Positions 11,068 to 21,760 of a stretch of 64,000 bases of DNA are shown one piece after another (positions within the stretch are counted from its first letter, which is position 1; each line of letters opens with the position of its first letter). The notes beneath the pieces are model-generated. The model had not been told where the DNA came from, searched no databases, and worked only from the letters and a program-made list of their open reading frames with translations. The position numbers and the translations under genes were made by a program. The DNA is from Silene latifolia (Eukaryota > Streptophyta > Magnoliopsida > Caryophyllales > Caryophyllaceae). The stretch covers positions 14,321,541-14,385,540 of the forward strand of contig NC_133537.1 in the NCBI RefSeq assembly GCF_048544455.1, in the 5' to 3' direction.

Positions 11068-11413
11068 GCAAAATGAGAGAGTAGGTATTAAAAAAAAAAA
11101 TGTTACTTGGTTACTTGTTCTTTCATCTTTGAGGTGGTGACATAAGGAGGTTTGAAGGGTGGTTTGGGATAGGACATTTGAAGAAATAAGAGGGGATGGG
11201 TGGTGAAGTGTGATGGTTGGAACTACATTTTGTTTCACATTTTCATATTTTAAGATGTAGTTTGTTGTTGGATATTGTTGCTTAGTGGATGATTGGGTGA
11301 CATGGTCATTATGTTGGAGTAGTAGTGGTTAGTTGTAGTGTTTGGAGTTGGAGCAAGCTACTCACGTTTCGCTTTGTAGACCTTGGTGTAGGTTATTTTT
11401 GACTTGTTCCTGA

Positions 11414-11455
11414 GTTTTACTCGAGGACGAGTAAAGGTCTAAGCGTGGGGGAGTT
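11414..11455 (+). other. Conserved hairpin and 3' polypurine tract
   Basis: TTTACTCG-AGGA-CGAGTAAA makes an 8-bp stem (about 11416-11435), followed by GTCTAAGCGTGGGGGAGTT directly against the right LTR. The purine tract primes plus-strand synthesis. Confidence 0.8.
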
Positions 11456-12853
11456 TGATTAGTCTAGTTTAGTATGGGTCAATAAGGTTATTTTGATGGT
11501 TAATTGATAGGTTGAGAAGCATTTTAGTGGATTTTGTTGCATATGTCTCTTATGTTGGGTTGGTTATGACTTGTGTGTTTTTATGGGATAATTGGATTGA
11601 TTTATTGTTATGTATGGAGAGGGCTTCTTTAGAGGTTGGTATTGGGCAAAAGATGTCATGTGAGTGTGGATTTTAAAGCAAGTCAAAGCCCAAAGATTAA
11701 GGTCAAAGCAAGGAAGCATCACAAGGAAGTGCCACTCGAAGTGGCAAAATGCCACTTGGAGTGGCAAAACAAAGACTCTTGAACTTCTAGCCACTTAGAG
11801 TGGCAAAATGCCACTTGGAGTGGCTGAGCATTGGATTCCGCATTGTATTCCAACAAGTCCTTAATTCTCTTTTATTTTGGCAATTATGCTCATACTTTAT
11901 GAGACTTTATGAGGATGCTCTTTGAAGACCTATATAAGGAGATGTTGTTGATCAATTTCATAGACTTTTACATACTTTCTCTACCTCTTTAATCATTAGA
12001 ATACATAAACAATTTCCAATTTCAAGTTTGTTTTTATTATTTGTATGGAGGGCTAAGTTCTACATCTTGGAACAAGTTCTTGAAGCCAATTTAGTTATTG
12101 AATTGTAAGACTCTTATTCTATTTCTATTTCATTGTTTGAATATCAAGTTTAATTTGGATTATTGTTGATTTGTTTCTTATACATCTAGAATGATCAACT
12201 AGTTGTTATTATTTAATTAACCATTGCTAGATTAGGTGAATGAATCTTTTGTTTGTTTACCTATTCCGTTGTAGCAATTATAATTCATCAAGTAGTATGC
12301 TAATTCATCATTGTTGAGTTATGAATGATTAAACTTGTATGAATCAAAGTGGAGCATCGCTTGTATTCTTCATTCATTCATCTTTGCTAAATTTCATCGC
12401 TATATTCTACAATTTTGACACGATTAAGCGCTTGACTAAATTGACAACATTGTAAGGGTTATTTGTTTACGCTTGTAGCTAATAACTAAAATTATGTGGA
12501 ATTAGAAGTCGACAACTTCATAGCAAAGTATTCAATAATGAAATAGATTAAAAGAGTCAATTATCAATTCATAACTAGTTGGTGGAAATTACTTGGTCCA
12601 AGAATTATTCTCATCATTTGTTTACATTTTCAATTACTTATATTGTTTTTACATTTTCATTGCCTTAGATTATTACTTTAGTAGACTTGAGTCAATCAAC
12701 ATTCAAAACCCCCCAATTGGTTACTTAACTTTGCACACATTTAATCAACATTAACACCTTCCTCGTGGGTTCGACCCCTACTTACACTAGCTACTAGTTT
12801 GAGTTTGTAGTGGATAAAAATACTAATTTGGAGACTCACGACAAGTCTAGCCA
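11456..12853 (+). repeat. Right LTR of the Athila element
   Basis: 1398 bp, TGATTAGTC...CTAGCCA. U3 holds four GCCACT-nnn-AGTGGC palindromes (starting at 11731, 11751, 11790 and 11810) and a TATA-like CTATATAAGG near 11929. It differs from the left LTR at four substitutions plus a 1-bp insertion near 12481. Confidence 0.95.
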
Positions 12854-12961
12854 AACATTTTCTAAAATTTATTAATTTACTCATTCCAATATATACGTAA
12901 CTTTCTACTTTTAATAATACTTTCCGTTACCACCCGTGCAGTGCACGGGTTCCAAAACTAG
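12854..12961 (+). mobile_element. Helitron 3' end
   Basis: The terminal hairpin ACCCGTGC-AGT-GCACGGGT (12932-12950) is followed 7 nt later by CTAG (12958-12961) and a T, the classic Helitron 3' terminus. The Athila element appears to be inserted about 105 bp from this end; the rest of the Helitron would lie before the window. Confidence 0.75.
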
Positions 12962-13209
12962 TTTGGTCTCTTTCGACCGACAAGTAGTCTCTCTTTACAC
13001 GGTTTTTTTTTTTTCAAAATGGGGTTCAATAACAAACGAAATTGGGCGACTTTGAAACTAATTACCCAAAATGCGTCCACGTAGGCTTGGTTTTGGCGAT
13101 ACTAAGGTCGGGATTAAGGTCGTTTAGCGGGAGAGCGACTTGATGCCAAATCGCCGTGCTACTGAGCGACTTAGCAGAAAAAAATCCAAACCGCTGAGCG
13201 GCAGAGCGA

Positions 13210-13330
13210 CTTAGCCAAAAAAAAAAATTACAGAAATACAGGGTGTAGTTGATGGGAATTGAACCCGCAATCTGAATCCATTCCCTTCACACCCCTAAGG
13301 CCCTAACCATAACACCCAGCATAATGTAAT
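13210..13330 (-). mobile_element. tRNA-derived SINE-like segment
   Basis: On the minus strand a GGTTAGGGCC A-box-like string (about 13300) is followed by GGGTTCAATTCCC (B box, about 13257-13269), then about 35 nt later by a T run (13217-13227 read on the + strand as A). This resembles a tRNA head with a short tail. It is degenerate and could be chance. Confidence 0.35.
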
Positions 13331-13459
13331 GACTCATTAGGGTGATTAAAATACATATTTAATGCTATGAGTATTGAATGCGTTTTGAGATTTTTAATTA
13401 TCCTTACTACTAATATTATGTTTAAGTACTAGATTTTAACATGTAAATTTAAATTTGCT

Positions 13460-13562
13460 TGTGCTGGTGGTTAGCTTTAACAGAATAAGTGTTTGTTTTG
13501 TTGAAGATCATGCGTTCGATTCCGCTTAACAGTCATATTTTTTTTTTTTTTTTTTTTTTTTG
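13460..13562 (+). mobile_element. tRNA-derived SINE-like segment
   Basis: GTGGTTAGCTTTAACAG resembles an A box and GCGTTCGATTCCGC a B box (about 13511-13524); a 23-nt T run follows (13540-13561). It lies head-to-head with the similar segment at 13210-13330 inside the degenerate foldback element. Confidence 0.35.
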
Positions 13563-13822
13563 TAAAGACCCAAATCGCAGTGGGGGAGGGCGATTTGAGC
13601 TAAAAAACGCTCACCCCCTAAGCGACTTGCCTTGAGGTAGTGTACTAAGGTTTGGGTGGACTTTAAGTGACACTTTGGGTAAGGTCGTTGAGGGGGAGAG
13701 CGACTTGAATACGTGCCTAGCTTCGGTCATGACGTGAACCCATTTTGGGTAAATACTTTCAAACCAACCCATTTTGTTAATTTGTTTGTGTTTGAGCCCC
13801 ATTTTGGAAAAAAATTCATTTA

Positions 13823-13959
13823 GACGGGTATATCCGTCTAAAGTGTAGACGGGTCAAATATGTCACCACTTATTTGTCCCACTTGTTGTTTGTCTTATTA
13901 TGAAAGTGGTGTGATATTTGACCCGTCTACAACTTTAGACGGATAGTGGTGTGTCCGTC
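13823..13959. mobile_element. Short TA-flanked MITE
   Basis: Both ends are inverted copies around GACGG...CCGTC with TCCGTCTAAAG repeated inside, and a TA at each border. It has no coding content. A Tc1/mariner-type MITE is likely. Confidence 0.55.
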
Positions 13960-13963
13960 TAAA

Positions 13964-14063
13964 GTGAGATTTTGTGTTCGATCGATAATCCGATTCAATC
14001 CAATTCGATCAGAGTCGATATTTGGTCCTTTTCATTGGGCCTTTTCATCTAAGTCGGACACAT

Positions 14064-14104
<41 letters not shown>

Positions 14105-15066
14105 AAAATCCGGACGAATTTTTTTTCGTCCAAGTGAAGAAATTTTTCGTCTAGTCCTAGGTTCAGACGAAAAAGTTCTTTGTACAGACCCTTTTTCGAC
14201 ATACTTTTTTTAAAATTTTTTATTAATTTCCGTCTTAGGTTAGTTTTGGGCGCGGGAATCGATAATTGCTAATTCGTTCGTCAAACCATAAACTTGAAAC
14301 GTAATTAAAACGTAAACATATTTCTTGAACATCGTTACTAGCTTGATCGTTGTTATCGTCATTATTCTATATGATTAAAACCGTTTAAATCGAAAATTAC
14401 GTAAATTAAATTACGATATTATTCCCGAAAAACCGTCTTTTTTATTTTAAAAAGATTTTAAGGAGAGAGATAAGAGGGGAGTTAATGGGGGCAATGTTGA
14501 AAAATTGTATTAATAATCGTCTTAATCGACGATAATCCCTTAGTAAAAGTGTCAACGATATTTAACATGACCCATTGATGGAATCAAATTTTTTTTTTTT
14601 TTTTTGTGAAAGAATGGAATCAATTTTGTATAAGAACTACTTGTATATAAAATCAGCTCATCTTTTTTTTTTTTGGTCCTGATTTTCGTAGTACACATTT
14701 TACTCAACACAATACACTATTGACAATTTTACCCCTCTCATTTTCCCTCTCTAACCTCTCTATCATGTTTTCTCTCTACTGTTAAAACATCAATTCATCT
14801 CAAAATTCACAAGGCAACTACTTAAGCGGTTATCGACATCGAGATAAGGGATAGCCGGCTGCCGGATTGGTCGCCGCCGGTGGTTGTTCGTCGGGATAGT
14901 TTATGATGCGTCGTCATTGGTGCGTCGGGGTGATGCATCGGGATAGGGGAGATGCGTCGATGGTGGTCGGTGCTGACATGGTGGTGGTGCGGTGTTGATG
15001 ACGTGGTTGTGGTGATTATGCGGCGGTAGTGATGGCGGGTGTGGGCGGCGGATGATGTACTACACA
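13964..15066. other. Intergenic stretch with T tracts and a GC-rich block
   Basis: No gene is seen. It contains a T run at 14065-14100, several shorter T tracts, and an abrupt GC-rich block (about 14820-15060) rich in GATGCGTCG and GGTGGT motifs. Reading frames in that block are low-complexity and unconvincing. Confidence 0.6.
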
Positions 15067-15075
15067 AAGTAATGT

Positions 15076-16132
15076 GAAGTTTTTGCTTAAATGGGGTTGA
15101 AACACAAACTATTTAACAAAATAGGGTCGATTTCAAACTATTTACCAAAAATGGGTCCACGTCATTATTTCTGATTTTTTTTTTTTTTTTAATGAATGTT
15201 AGTTTCTCGCTGTCTGGGACAACGAGATATTGCTTGCCATATGAAGGTGCTTGACAAGCAACTTTCGTCCTCGCCGTTCTCCTTGTTCCGACCACCAAAT
15301 AACGAAATACCACCACCATTCTCTTCTTCCCACTTCCCTTATCATAAGAGCGTCTTTTGTTAAGTTATTAGTATAATGGTTTGCGTAAAAAACGACTCAC
15401 AATATCACCCTCCACTATCGATTTCGGTTTCGCGGCAATCCATTTATATTCTCTTAATGATTATTTGTATCATCTGAATTCGTTTTTTAAGTAAGACCAG
15501 TATATATCCCACACCTCGTCACCTCATCCAACTTTAGCACGAAGCTTGAGGCAATTGGTAATGCAGTTGTCGGACTTGTCGCTGTATAAATGCACCATTG
15601 TTACACGAATACTTCTACTGTCTTCTAGGTAGTACGGTGTATTTCACACTTACATTAAGCACATTATTACCGAACTACTCACAAGTTTTATCAATTGATG
15701 ATTATAAATCAAAACCCAGATTTGAATTACATAAAAAACGAGTTCATATGGTACAAATAATCATATTAAGACAAGATAAATGGATTGCCGCGAAATCGAA
15801 ATCATTAGTGGAGGGTGATATTGCGGGTCGGTTTTTGCGCAAAACATTGAGCTAATAACTTAAACAAAGCTGTGAATATGATAAGGGAAGTGGGAAGAAG
15901 AGAATGGTGGTGGTATTTCGTTATTTGGTGGTCGGAGCAAGGAGAACGGCGAGGACGAAAGTATTCATATGGCAAGCAATATCTCGCTGTCCGGGACAGC
16001 GAGAAACTAACAGTTCATTAAAAAAAAAAAAAATCGGAAATAATGACGTGGACCCATTTTTGGTAAATAGTTTGAAATCGACCCTATTTTGTTAAATAGT
16101 TTGGGTTTCAACCCCATTTAAGCAAAAACTTC
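15076..16132. mobile_element. Foldback MULE-type element with long TIRs
   Basis: A 1057-bp element with inverted arms of about 415 bp (about 15076-15495 and 15728-16132). It starts GAAGTTTTTGCTTAAATGGGG and ends with the reverse complement, flanked by a perfect 9-bp duplication AAGTAATGT (15067-15075 and 16133-16141). The 9-bp duplication and long TIRs indicate Mutator superfamily. The central ~230 bp encodes no transposase, so it is non-autonomous. The arms differ by scattered substitutions and small indels. Confidence 0.85.
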
Positions 16133-16635
16133 AAGTAATGTTGTTTTGCATTTGCCTGTGTACTGTGTACTATGTTTATTTTTTTTATTTTTTATTTTTT
16201 TTTAGTTTGTAATTAATAAGTAATACGGAGTATAAGATTAACGGATTAATTACCTGTTCGTCACTTAAATAATCGTTCATAATTGAAGAGTTTAATGTTG
16301 TTGAAGATGGTTAAGGTTTCAATACTAGAGAGAAGAAGAGAGAATTAGGTTTACTGTATTTTTTTTGTGAAGGGCAAACAAATGGAAAGTATGGTGTAAA
16401 AAGTACTATAATAAGTAAAATACGTACTGCGAAAATAAATTGCGTTTTTTTTTTCTTTGTCAAAAAAAAAAAAGAATAGAGTGAAAACACAAAACCGTAG
16501 TTTAATACTTTCCCGCAAAACATCCGAGTCGCTCCCGCTTCAGCCTTCAAGGTACTTCTTAGTTCTTCCTCATTTTTCTCTCTCCATTTTTTTTTTTAAA
16601 ATCTCCCCTGAATTTGAATTTGTGATACACAAAAA

Positions 16636-16760
16636 CTCGGGAGAGACGGTCTCTCAATATCGTCACATGATGGGGTGAGGGACCACTGATTTTTTTTCCC
16701 TATTATGTCTCCCACTAAATTAGTGGAAGACGGTCTCTCATGAGACCTACTGTTTGTGAT
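16636..16760. mobile_element. Small inverted-repeat (MITE-like) element
   Basis: GAGAGACGGTCTCTCA occurs near 16640 and again, in a related form followed by TGAGACC, near 16725-16745, with GTCTCCCAC between. Boundaries are uncertain. Confidence 0.35.
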
Positions 16761-17173
16761 ATGAGTTAGTTGCATAATAGTTACTGCGTTTCAATTTCGC
16801 GTTAATCATGGCATTACTTAATGAATTATCATGAATTTATTGATTTTATATGGGACAAGCATTGTTACAAATGTATTTGTGCTGTAAAATTATCGGATGC
16901 AAACCCTTATTACAAAATAATTACCCTATTCTATTGACCATCCATTTCTTTTAAAATCAACGTTGATTTATCAGTAAGTCTTGTCTGTGACGGTCACAAT
17001 TTATGTCATAACTTGTGTTTTTTATTTAGGGGAAGTGAAACAATGCGGAATGTCAATTTCCCTTTTTGTTGCGAAATTGTTCATTTGATTGAATTAATAA
17101 CCCCACTGAGGCCATTCTGTCTATGATGGACGACAGGTTTATACTTGTTTATTGATTTGTTTGTTGTACTTGC

Positions 17174-17605
17174 ATGTCAGTAATTTACGCGCTCAATGAT
17201 GCCTTTAAGGTCATGAACAAGGAGGAATAGTGAGGGGAAATGGAGGTTTGACATTGAAAGCGATTATCAAATCGTTAACAACATGGTATGATTACTATTT
17301 TACTATTAAGCACTGTTTATTCTCATATGTTTGGTGGCTTTGCCTTATACCTGCATTTTGTCAATTAGTTAGCACCGTGCTTTTGAAACTGTGACTAGTT
17401 TGCATTGTGTTATTGAAACTGTGATATTAGGCTATTTCTGTGTGTTGATGACCACAGATCTCGAAAGAATGTGATTGAATTCAATGGGGGTTATAAATGT
17501 GTGATGTTATCAGCTCTTTTTTGACGTAGGGGTCGACGATTTAAGTATTGTACAACTAAGCTAGCTTATCAGACCTCATAAAGAGTTGCATAACTTGCAT
17601 TCAAA
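17174..17605 (+). pseudogene. RPS15A (uS8) pseudogene with intron
   Basis: ATG at 17174 opens SVIYALNDAFKVMNKEE then stops (17228). LNDAxKxM matches the start of cytosolic ribosomal protein S15a. After decayed bases, 17257-17285 reads KAIIKSLTT, matching the KVIIKF region, and ends at ATG|GTATGA, a donor-like junction. After about 150 bp, 17440-17520 matches the segment coding VDDHR..K..VELNG..KC.VIS at nucleotide level, and similarity fades near 17605. Retention of an intron means a duplicated genomic copy, not a processed one. Upstream sequence from about 16490 (ending CCTTCAAG|GTACTT) may be the old 5' UTR exon. Multiple stops and lost bases show it is dead. Confidence 0.6.
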
Positions 17606-17613
17606 AATATTTA

Positions 17614-17704
17614 CTCCCCCCGTCTCAGTCATTTATTTACTTTTGATTAGAATACCCCTCACAAAGAATAAAAAAAAGTAAACAAATGATTGGGATGGAT
17701 GAAG
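17614..17704. mobile_element. Stowaway-like MITE
   Basis: 91 bp with TIR CTCCCCCCGTCTCAGTCATT, the complement at the other end, and TA duplications at 17612-17613 and 17705-17706. Confidence 0.8.
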
Positions 17705-17794
17705 TATGTTTTAATCGTGGGCTGAGCAAATTTGTGACAATGTTTGAGGCGATGGTTAAATCTAGCCTTCCTTTGGTTTATTGGTTTATAAGTT

Positions 17795-19030
17795 GACAAT
17801 TTACCATCACCACATCCATGGAAAACCTCTAATATGCCTTGCGAATATTTTTACTTGTTTTTGAAATCCTGCATTATCAAGTAGGGTTCGATTGTGTATT
17901 ACAGGTTTCTAAATCGCTTTCTTGAAACCACTTGAGTGACTGTCAGAATGGCCGTTGTCAAGACCAACACAAACAAAATACATGAAGCAATGAGCACTAT
18001 AGTGTCGTATTGGTGCCTGTTTTAGGCGTACAGTAGTTTCTTGAGCACCCTAAACCGTACCATGAGGATATCAATTATGGAGTGGTGAACCAGTTAGCCA
18101 CCATGATGTTTACTATTGGACCAATTACCATCACCAACTATATGAAAGACCTTTAGGATCCTTCCGAAAATTTTAAATGGGTTCTTCCCTAAGACGAAGT
18201 CTTGAGGGTTTATTATAACCTTATAAACCGTCTTTACGAGACCACTAGAGACGACTGTTTCAAAATGAGCTAAGCTTCTCAAGATCAACTCAGATGCCCT
18301 AGGACTCTACTATAGTGTTTTATAGATTTTAACATTTTAGCTGGTTAGGAGTGTACCAAACCCTTGCCATGGGATCTGTCGACTATGGAGTGATGATCCA
18401 TTTTAATATTTATTGCTAGACCAACTACCATCAGTCCATCACCATATCTATGAAAGATTCATAATTCTTTCGGAAGATTTCCGTTTGATTCTAACAGTAT
18501 ACCTCCTTAAGTAGTCACAAATGTGTATTAAAGCCTTGGAAATTGCCATCCCTGGACCACCCTGGGAGATTGTGCCATGATGAGGTCACAATGTCAAGAA
18601 TAACTCAAAACCACCTAGGATTACTATGATTTCATATGGGTGGCTGCCTATTTAGCCGTCTATCACTGTCTCGACCGACCTAACACTTACCACAAGGGAT
18701 ATTAAAGATGGAGTTATGAAATGTTTATTATTGTAAATTACCATCGCCTCATCCTGGAAGTCTGGAACAACCCTTATGATGCTTGCGGAAAATATTCATT
18801 CGGTTCTAAAACTGTCCCCCTAGAAACAATCCGAGCCTGTGTAACAGCCTCCACAATTTCCTTTCCTAGACGAGCTGAGACAACAATTTGACAATGAGCT
18901 CCCATTGTGAGCACCAACTCTTAGACACCTTAAGACCACAATAATCTCGCATGGGTGCCAGAGTGAGTCATCTGTTAGTCTCGGCATACATAACCCTTAC
19001 CATGCTCAATGTCACTGTCCGGTAGGTAAT
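17795..19030. repeat. Decayed ~310-bp tandem array, about four units
   Basis: A recognisable unit head (ACCATCACC.., then ATGGAAAACCTCT-like, CTTGCGAATATTTTT-like and GGTTCT-like blocks) recurs near 17805, 18122, 18423 and 18736, at spacings of 317, 301 and 313 bp. Later unit blocks (GAGCACC..CTTAG, CATGGGATAT, GGAGTGATGA, TTTATTATTG) also recur in order. Units are only moderately similar, so the array is old. No coding potential is seen. Confidence 0.65.
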
Positions 19031-19610
19031 GTGTCCGGACCATCACACTCGGCTTATGTAACCCTTAACCATGCTCTAGCGATTGTAGGATTCGCTCATA
19101 GGGGTGCATTTTTATATCTTCCAAGGATTGAAATTGAGATGAAGGGCAATTATTATGTCATTCATTATTTTTTGGGAGCATGTCCTAAAACTACCCAATT
19201 TTCAACTACCCTTTTGTTAAGAGAAATAGTAGTATTCATATCAACTTTGCCTAAATCATTTCTTTACCTTTGCCCAAGGAGGGTGGAAGAAACAACTATA
19301 ACTATTGCTCTTGTGTTGAGTGACAAGGGACTAAATGTAATTTTATGTAAAAGGATGACTCTTTGTCTAAAATAAAAGGGTAAACAAATGACTAAAACAC
19401 AAGAAATAGTAGGTAAACGAAAAAGCGTGACACAAAATAGTATAGGCCAACTTCAATTGTATTTTTGGGATTCTAGCAGGTTACGAACTCGGAAGCAGAT
19501 GGCAGCTATATTTTTTTTCCTGGTAGTTTGCCTCTGTGTTTTTGATTTCTTTCCCTGTCATCTGATTTGACATTCATTTGGTTCATGGTCCTGCTTTTTT
19601 TAAAACAAAC
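19031..19610. other. Intergenic, no convincing gene
   Basis: An open frame of about 114 codons (19031-19375) exists but has ordinary low-complexity composition and no recognisable motif. I take it as chance. Confidence 0.5.
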
Positions 19611-19619
19611 ATCTACAAA

Positions 19620-19730
19620 TAGGAAACAACCACTCTGTGTTGCTAACACAAGGGTAACGCTGTATACATCCGACCCCCTTACTTCGCAATTTGTGGGAGC
19701 CATGAAGGCACTTGGGTAATGCTGTATCTA
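19620..19730 (+). mobile_element. Au-SINE-like relic
   Basis: AAGGGTAACGCTGTATACAT, CCGACCCCCTTAC, GTGGGAGCC and GCACTTGGGTAATGCTG follow one another in the order of the 3' half of plant Au SINEs. The A and B boxes are not recognisable. Confidence 0.45.
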
Positions 19731-19972
19731 CAAATAGGAAAAACAGGATGTTGATAATAGATTGATATAGATAGGAGTATCTCATACACTCAGAATTGCC
19801 CTTTTTGGCCCTGTGTTTTTCACTTACACAAACTAACTGAAAAGTATTAGTAACAATGAGTAGCAATCACTTAATTTCTAAGCTAAGAAAACATAAAGGC
19901 TGAACATAACAACAAAGAAGAGTAATAGACTAAAGGTGTCTATCTTGTAGGTGAACCATTGCCAAAGGATAG

Positions 19973-20125
19973 TCAGTTGCCCCATCTTTGAATCTGTGCT
20001 CGATTCAAAGTAACATGATCTTGATACTGTCGACGATTTTCAACCGTGCGATATAGAGACTTGAATCCTGTTGATCTCATCCTTCCCATTGCACCATTTT
20101 TTGCGCCTTTTGCTTCCACTAAACT
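19973..20125 (-). CDS. Possible terminal exon of an unrecognised gene
   Basis: On the minus strand, after a possible acceptor (…GACAG at 20126-20130), a frame runs about 50 codons to a TGA at 19973-19975. It includes MGRMRSTGFKSLYRTVEN then RRQYQDHVTLNRAQIQRWGN (Met at 20089). The composition is balanced and basic, and an AT-rich 3' UTR-like stretch follows. I do not recognise the family, no upstream exon is clear, and chance remains possible. Confidence 0.25.
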   Translation of the reverse strand, partial: SLVEAKGAKNGAMGRMRSTGFKSLYRTVENRRQYQDHVTLNRAQIQRWGN

Positions 20126-20129
20126 CTGT

Positions 20130-21760
20130 CATGTTTGTAGCTTCAGATCTTTGAAGGAAAAAGTGGATGAAGAGGTAGTAGAGGGTTTCTGAGTTACTCT
20201 ATTAAGTAATGATGCTGTAAAGTAAGCTGAATGAAATGTGATGAGACCTTAGGTTTGGTGGGAGAGGAATGGAACCCGGATCTCCCCCAGCATATTCTTT
20301 CTGCTTTCCTGTCTTCTTTTCACTGTTCATATTTATGCTACATCAGCTGGCTACTCCTTTTATTCTTCTTCTTTTTAAATAAGAAATTATTGGATCCGCT
20401 CTTACGTTTTATGAAGTAAAATATAATGAATGTAGAGGGGAGGAAAAACGAATTACCCCTCCAAAGATTCGGAGGGAAAACTCATTCCTCCAATTCACCC
20501 TCTCCTTACGTTCCCTTCCCTGCTCCCTCTTTTCACCCTTTTTGTATCCAAAAACGCTCTAATTTTTGTAGGAAAAATAATACGGAATATGCTAGAAAGT
20601 GTAAGAATTACATTATTATGTTTGTAGTAAAAAAATACTTTAATACTCCTTTTGCTAATAATACTCCTACTATATATTTACAAAATATTTTCTCTTAAAA
20701 GAGAGAGATTTAAAAAGTAAAGAAGTTTTTCCTCCACTTAGAGATATACATTAAAGAAATTGTTATTTGTATGTGTAATGTGTTAACATGTTTATGAGAT
20801 GAGGTGCATGTATACACTGCACATGACCACACACTAATAGCAGTTTGTGATTGGTCTATAACTCTATAATCCTTTACGAGTATATGAATTATGCACCTAG
20901 TGTGAGGCTGTATATGGATACCCTCGAGTTTTTGTAAGAGCTTTCCAAGTTTGGAAACAGCTCCAACTTCATCTTAGTTAATGGGTTTCCTATTTTCATT
21001 TTTTTTGTTTCTGTTTTGAGATCTTTGGGTTTTCGTATCTTGAAGTAAGCGAGACTATAAGTATTCTAATCATATTAATTACGGAGTATTAAATCCTGAT
21101 ATTTTCTAGAATTAATTTTTAAAAATAGTTGGTGTTTTATTGGGATCTTTGTGTTTTCGTATCTTGCAGATTTCAACTAGCTAGGTAAAGTCATAGTCAT
21201 GTGGGCTGGAGAATCCCGTCGGAAACATATTTGCCCTTGGGGCTCCCTTTACACACACCAAAAAAATATTAATTTAGATGAATTCGTTAACTCGTAAGTG
21301 TACGACTCCGTTTGCTTTACATTTATCTTCCTATGTGACTTTTTTTTCAAAATTTAATCATAAATATGATAAAAGGAATAATATTATTTGTAAAAGGTAT
21401 AGTCAAAGTATTGACTTGGAGAGTGGCGTTACGTTATACGAATGTTAAATGTGACAAATATTGAGTCCAACATAGGTCTCTAAAAGTAAAAAATTATCAT
21501 TTCTCATATGTAAAAATCTAAAATTTTACAAAAGAAGTGGTCAGCAGTTTTAACTGGTGAACCTGAGGGGGACCAATATAAAAATTTCCTTTATTATTTG
21601 TTAATACTCCTGTCAAGGACAAACCTACTGAGTGGCCAATATCATAGTAACATTATCCAAACTGATTATTATGATGCTACTCCTAATTATGTATTTTTTT
21701 CACTCCTGCCAAAAAATAAATTCCATTTGATTAATGAATTAGAGGGATGAAACTAAAGAG
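20130..21760. other. Intergenic upstream of the PPR gene
   Basis: AT-rich with a pyrimidine-rich block near 20490-20545. The 5' UTR and promoter of the PPR gene should lie in the last few hundred bases; no strong TATA is evident. No further gene is seen. Confidence 0.5.

Larger units (their letters stand above)
1..12853 (+). mobile_element. Athila-lineage Ty3/gypsy LTR retrotransposon
   Basis: This is a nearly complete element; only about 245 bp of its left LTR lie before the window. Order on the + strand: LTR, tRNA primer site, gag, protease, RT, RNase H, integrase, a long spacer, an env-like ORF, a purine tract and the right LTR. The primer site and the ATHILA-like downstream ORF place it in the Athila lineage. 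The two LTRs differ by 4 substitutions and one 1-bp indel over 1152 compared bases, so the insertion is recent. In-frame stops at 3265, 5119 and 7762 (gag-pol) and 10247 (env-like) and a nested solo LTR make this copy non-autonomous. The target duplication cannot be checked because the left flank is outside the window; the right flank begins AACAT. Confidence 0.95.
13003..13815. mobile_element. Degenerate MULE-like foldback element
   Basis: The ends are inverted copies of one another. 13015-13085 (AAAATGGGGTTCAA... ACCCAAAATG) matches the reverse complement of about 13730-13810, and both resemble the TIRs of the intact element at 15076. The interior has repeated GAGCGACTT motifs and two tRNA-like segments. 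Exact ends and target duplication are not resolved. Confidence 0.5.

Noticed and set aside
13250-13312. Functional tRNA gene on minus
   Set aside because: The B-box-like string is present but no cloverleaf or anticodon arm can be drawn; a SINE-type relic fits better.
14822-15067. 81-codon His/Thr/Ser-rich frame on minus
   Set aside because: Low-complexity translation of the GC-rich GATGCGTCG/GGTGGT block; no domain.
19031-19375. 114-codon open frame
   Set aside because: No recognisable domain, ordinary AT-rich composition, no supporting signals; it lies just after the decayed tandem array.
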